DNA from: UBA5941 sp021824385
Lineage (GTDB): Bacteria; Patescibacteriota; Microgenomatia; UBA8517
NCBI GenBank assembly: GCA_027347685.1
Contig: DAIEQM010000014.1
Coordinates: 1-21,031 of the forward strand
Direction of reading: 5' to 3'
DNA: 21,031 nt
This document shows, piece after piece, positions 20,954 to 21,031 of this stretch; position 1 is the stretch's first letter, and every line of letters starts with the position of its first letter. Under the pieces are notes generated by a model. That model did not search any database, was not told where the DNA came from, and was given only the letters and a program-made list of their open reading frames with translations. The position numbers were made by a program, and so were the translations under genes.

Positions 20954-21031
20954 ATGAGAAAAATTATTGTTGTTGAATTTATTACACTTGACGGTGTTAT
21001 GCAAGCTCCAGGTGGCTCTAAAGAAGATACT
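20954..21031 (+). CDS. Dihydrofolate reductase family protein, 5' end only
   Basis: The first 26 codons are visible before the window ends. The start MRKIIVVEFITLDGVMQAPG is typical of the small RibD C-terminal/dihydrofolate-reductase-like family, in which the first beta strand is followed by the S/TLDG(V/Y)xxxP loop that contacts NADPH. These are NAD(P)H-dependent reductases of unclear physiological substrate, usually not the main folate enzyme. No SD is present; the start is supported by the -10 box 7 bases upstream. The rest of the gene is outside the window. Confidence 0.75.
   Translation, partial: MRKIIVVEFITLDGVMQAPGGSKEDT

Noticed and set aside
1..21031. UGA recoding as glycine
   Set aside because: TGA ends the flavin reductase at the expected C-terminus (RERFG) and no gene contains an internal TGA.
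1..21031. CRISPR array, prophage or defence island
   Set aside because: No regularly spaced repeats, cas genes, integrase, phage structural genes or known defence domains are visible.

Overview
The window looks like a stretch of chromosome from a small-genome bacterium, most likely a member of the Patescibacteria (CPR), probably Parcubacteria-like. This assignment is an inference. It rests on dense packing (no gap over about 160 bases without a gene or RNA), AT-rich sequence, many short membrane or hypothetical proteins, a TruB that stops after its catalytic domain, a short-form HPF, tRNAs without an encoded CCA, and many genes lacking a Shine-Dalgarno (SD) sequence. TAA, TAG and TGA all act as stops, so the UGA-glycine code of Gracilibacteria/SR1 is excluded. 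No marker gene (16S rRNA, ribosomal proteins) is present to confirm the group.

Layout. 1-1200: the 3' end of an SH3-like protein with its terminator, a tRNA-Glu(CTC), and a DNA-binding protein resembling an IS630-type transposase N-terminus without a catalytic domain. 1200-5250: Lon protease, then an envelope cluster of PAP2 phosphatase, L,D-transpeptidase and a divergent undecaprenol/diacylglycerol kinase. 5216-6722: TruB, a Mn-type superoxide dismutase and a small unknown protein. 6800-9700: a secreted glycoside-hydrolase-like protein, a membrane-anchored SurA/PrsA-like protein, a flavin reductase and a two-helix membrane protein. 9704-11100: a compact minus-strand operon of a SIMPL protein, a small M50-like metalloprotease and a basic-tailed membrane protein. 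11167-13954: HPF, an unknown 180-residue protein, and the GTPase TypA/BipA. 14064-14911: an operon of a coiled-coil protein and a Pro/Ala/Thr/Met-rich repeat protein. 14987-19205: mutS-mutL. 19314-20709: an RRM RNA-binding protein and a membrane-anchored phosphodiester-glycosidase-like protein. The window closes with tRNA-Gln(CTG) and the start of a dihydrofolate-reductase-family gene.

How it fits together. Three themes recur. The first is envelope building and lipid-carrier recycling (L,D-transpeptidase, PAP2, DgkA-type kinase, anchored foldase and glycosidase). The second is stress and quality control (Lon, SOD, HPF, TypA, SIMPL). The third is genome maintenance (MutS, MutL carrying the endonuclease motif). 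No CRISPR array, complete insertion sequence, prophage or recognisable defence system was seen.

The clearest pattern not explained by individual genes is regulatory. Many genes have a -10 box, often in the extended TGn form, 5 to 11 bases before the start codon and no SD, as expected for leaderless mRNAs. A small minority have very strong SD sequences.
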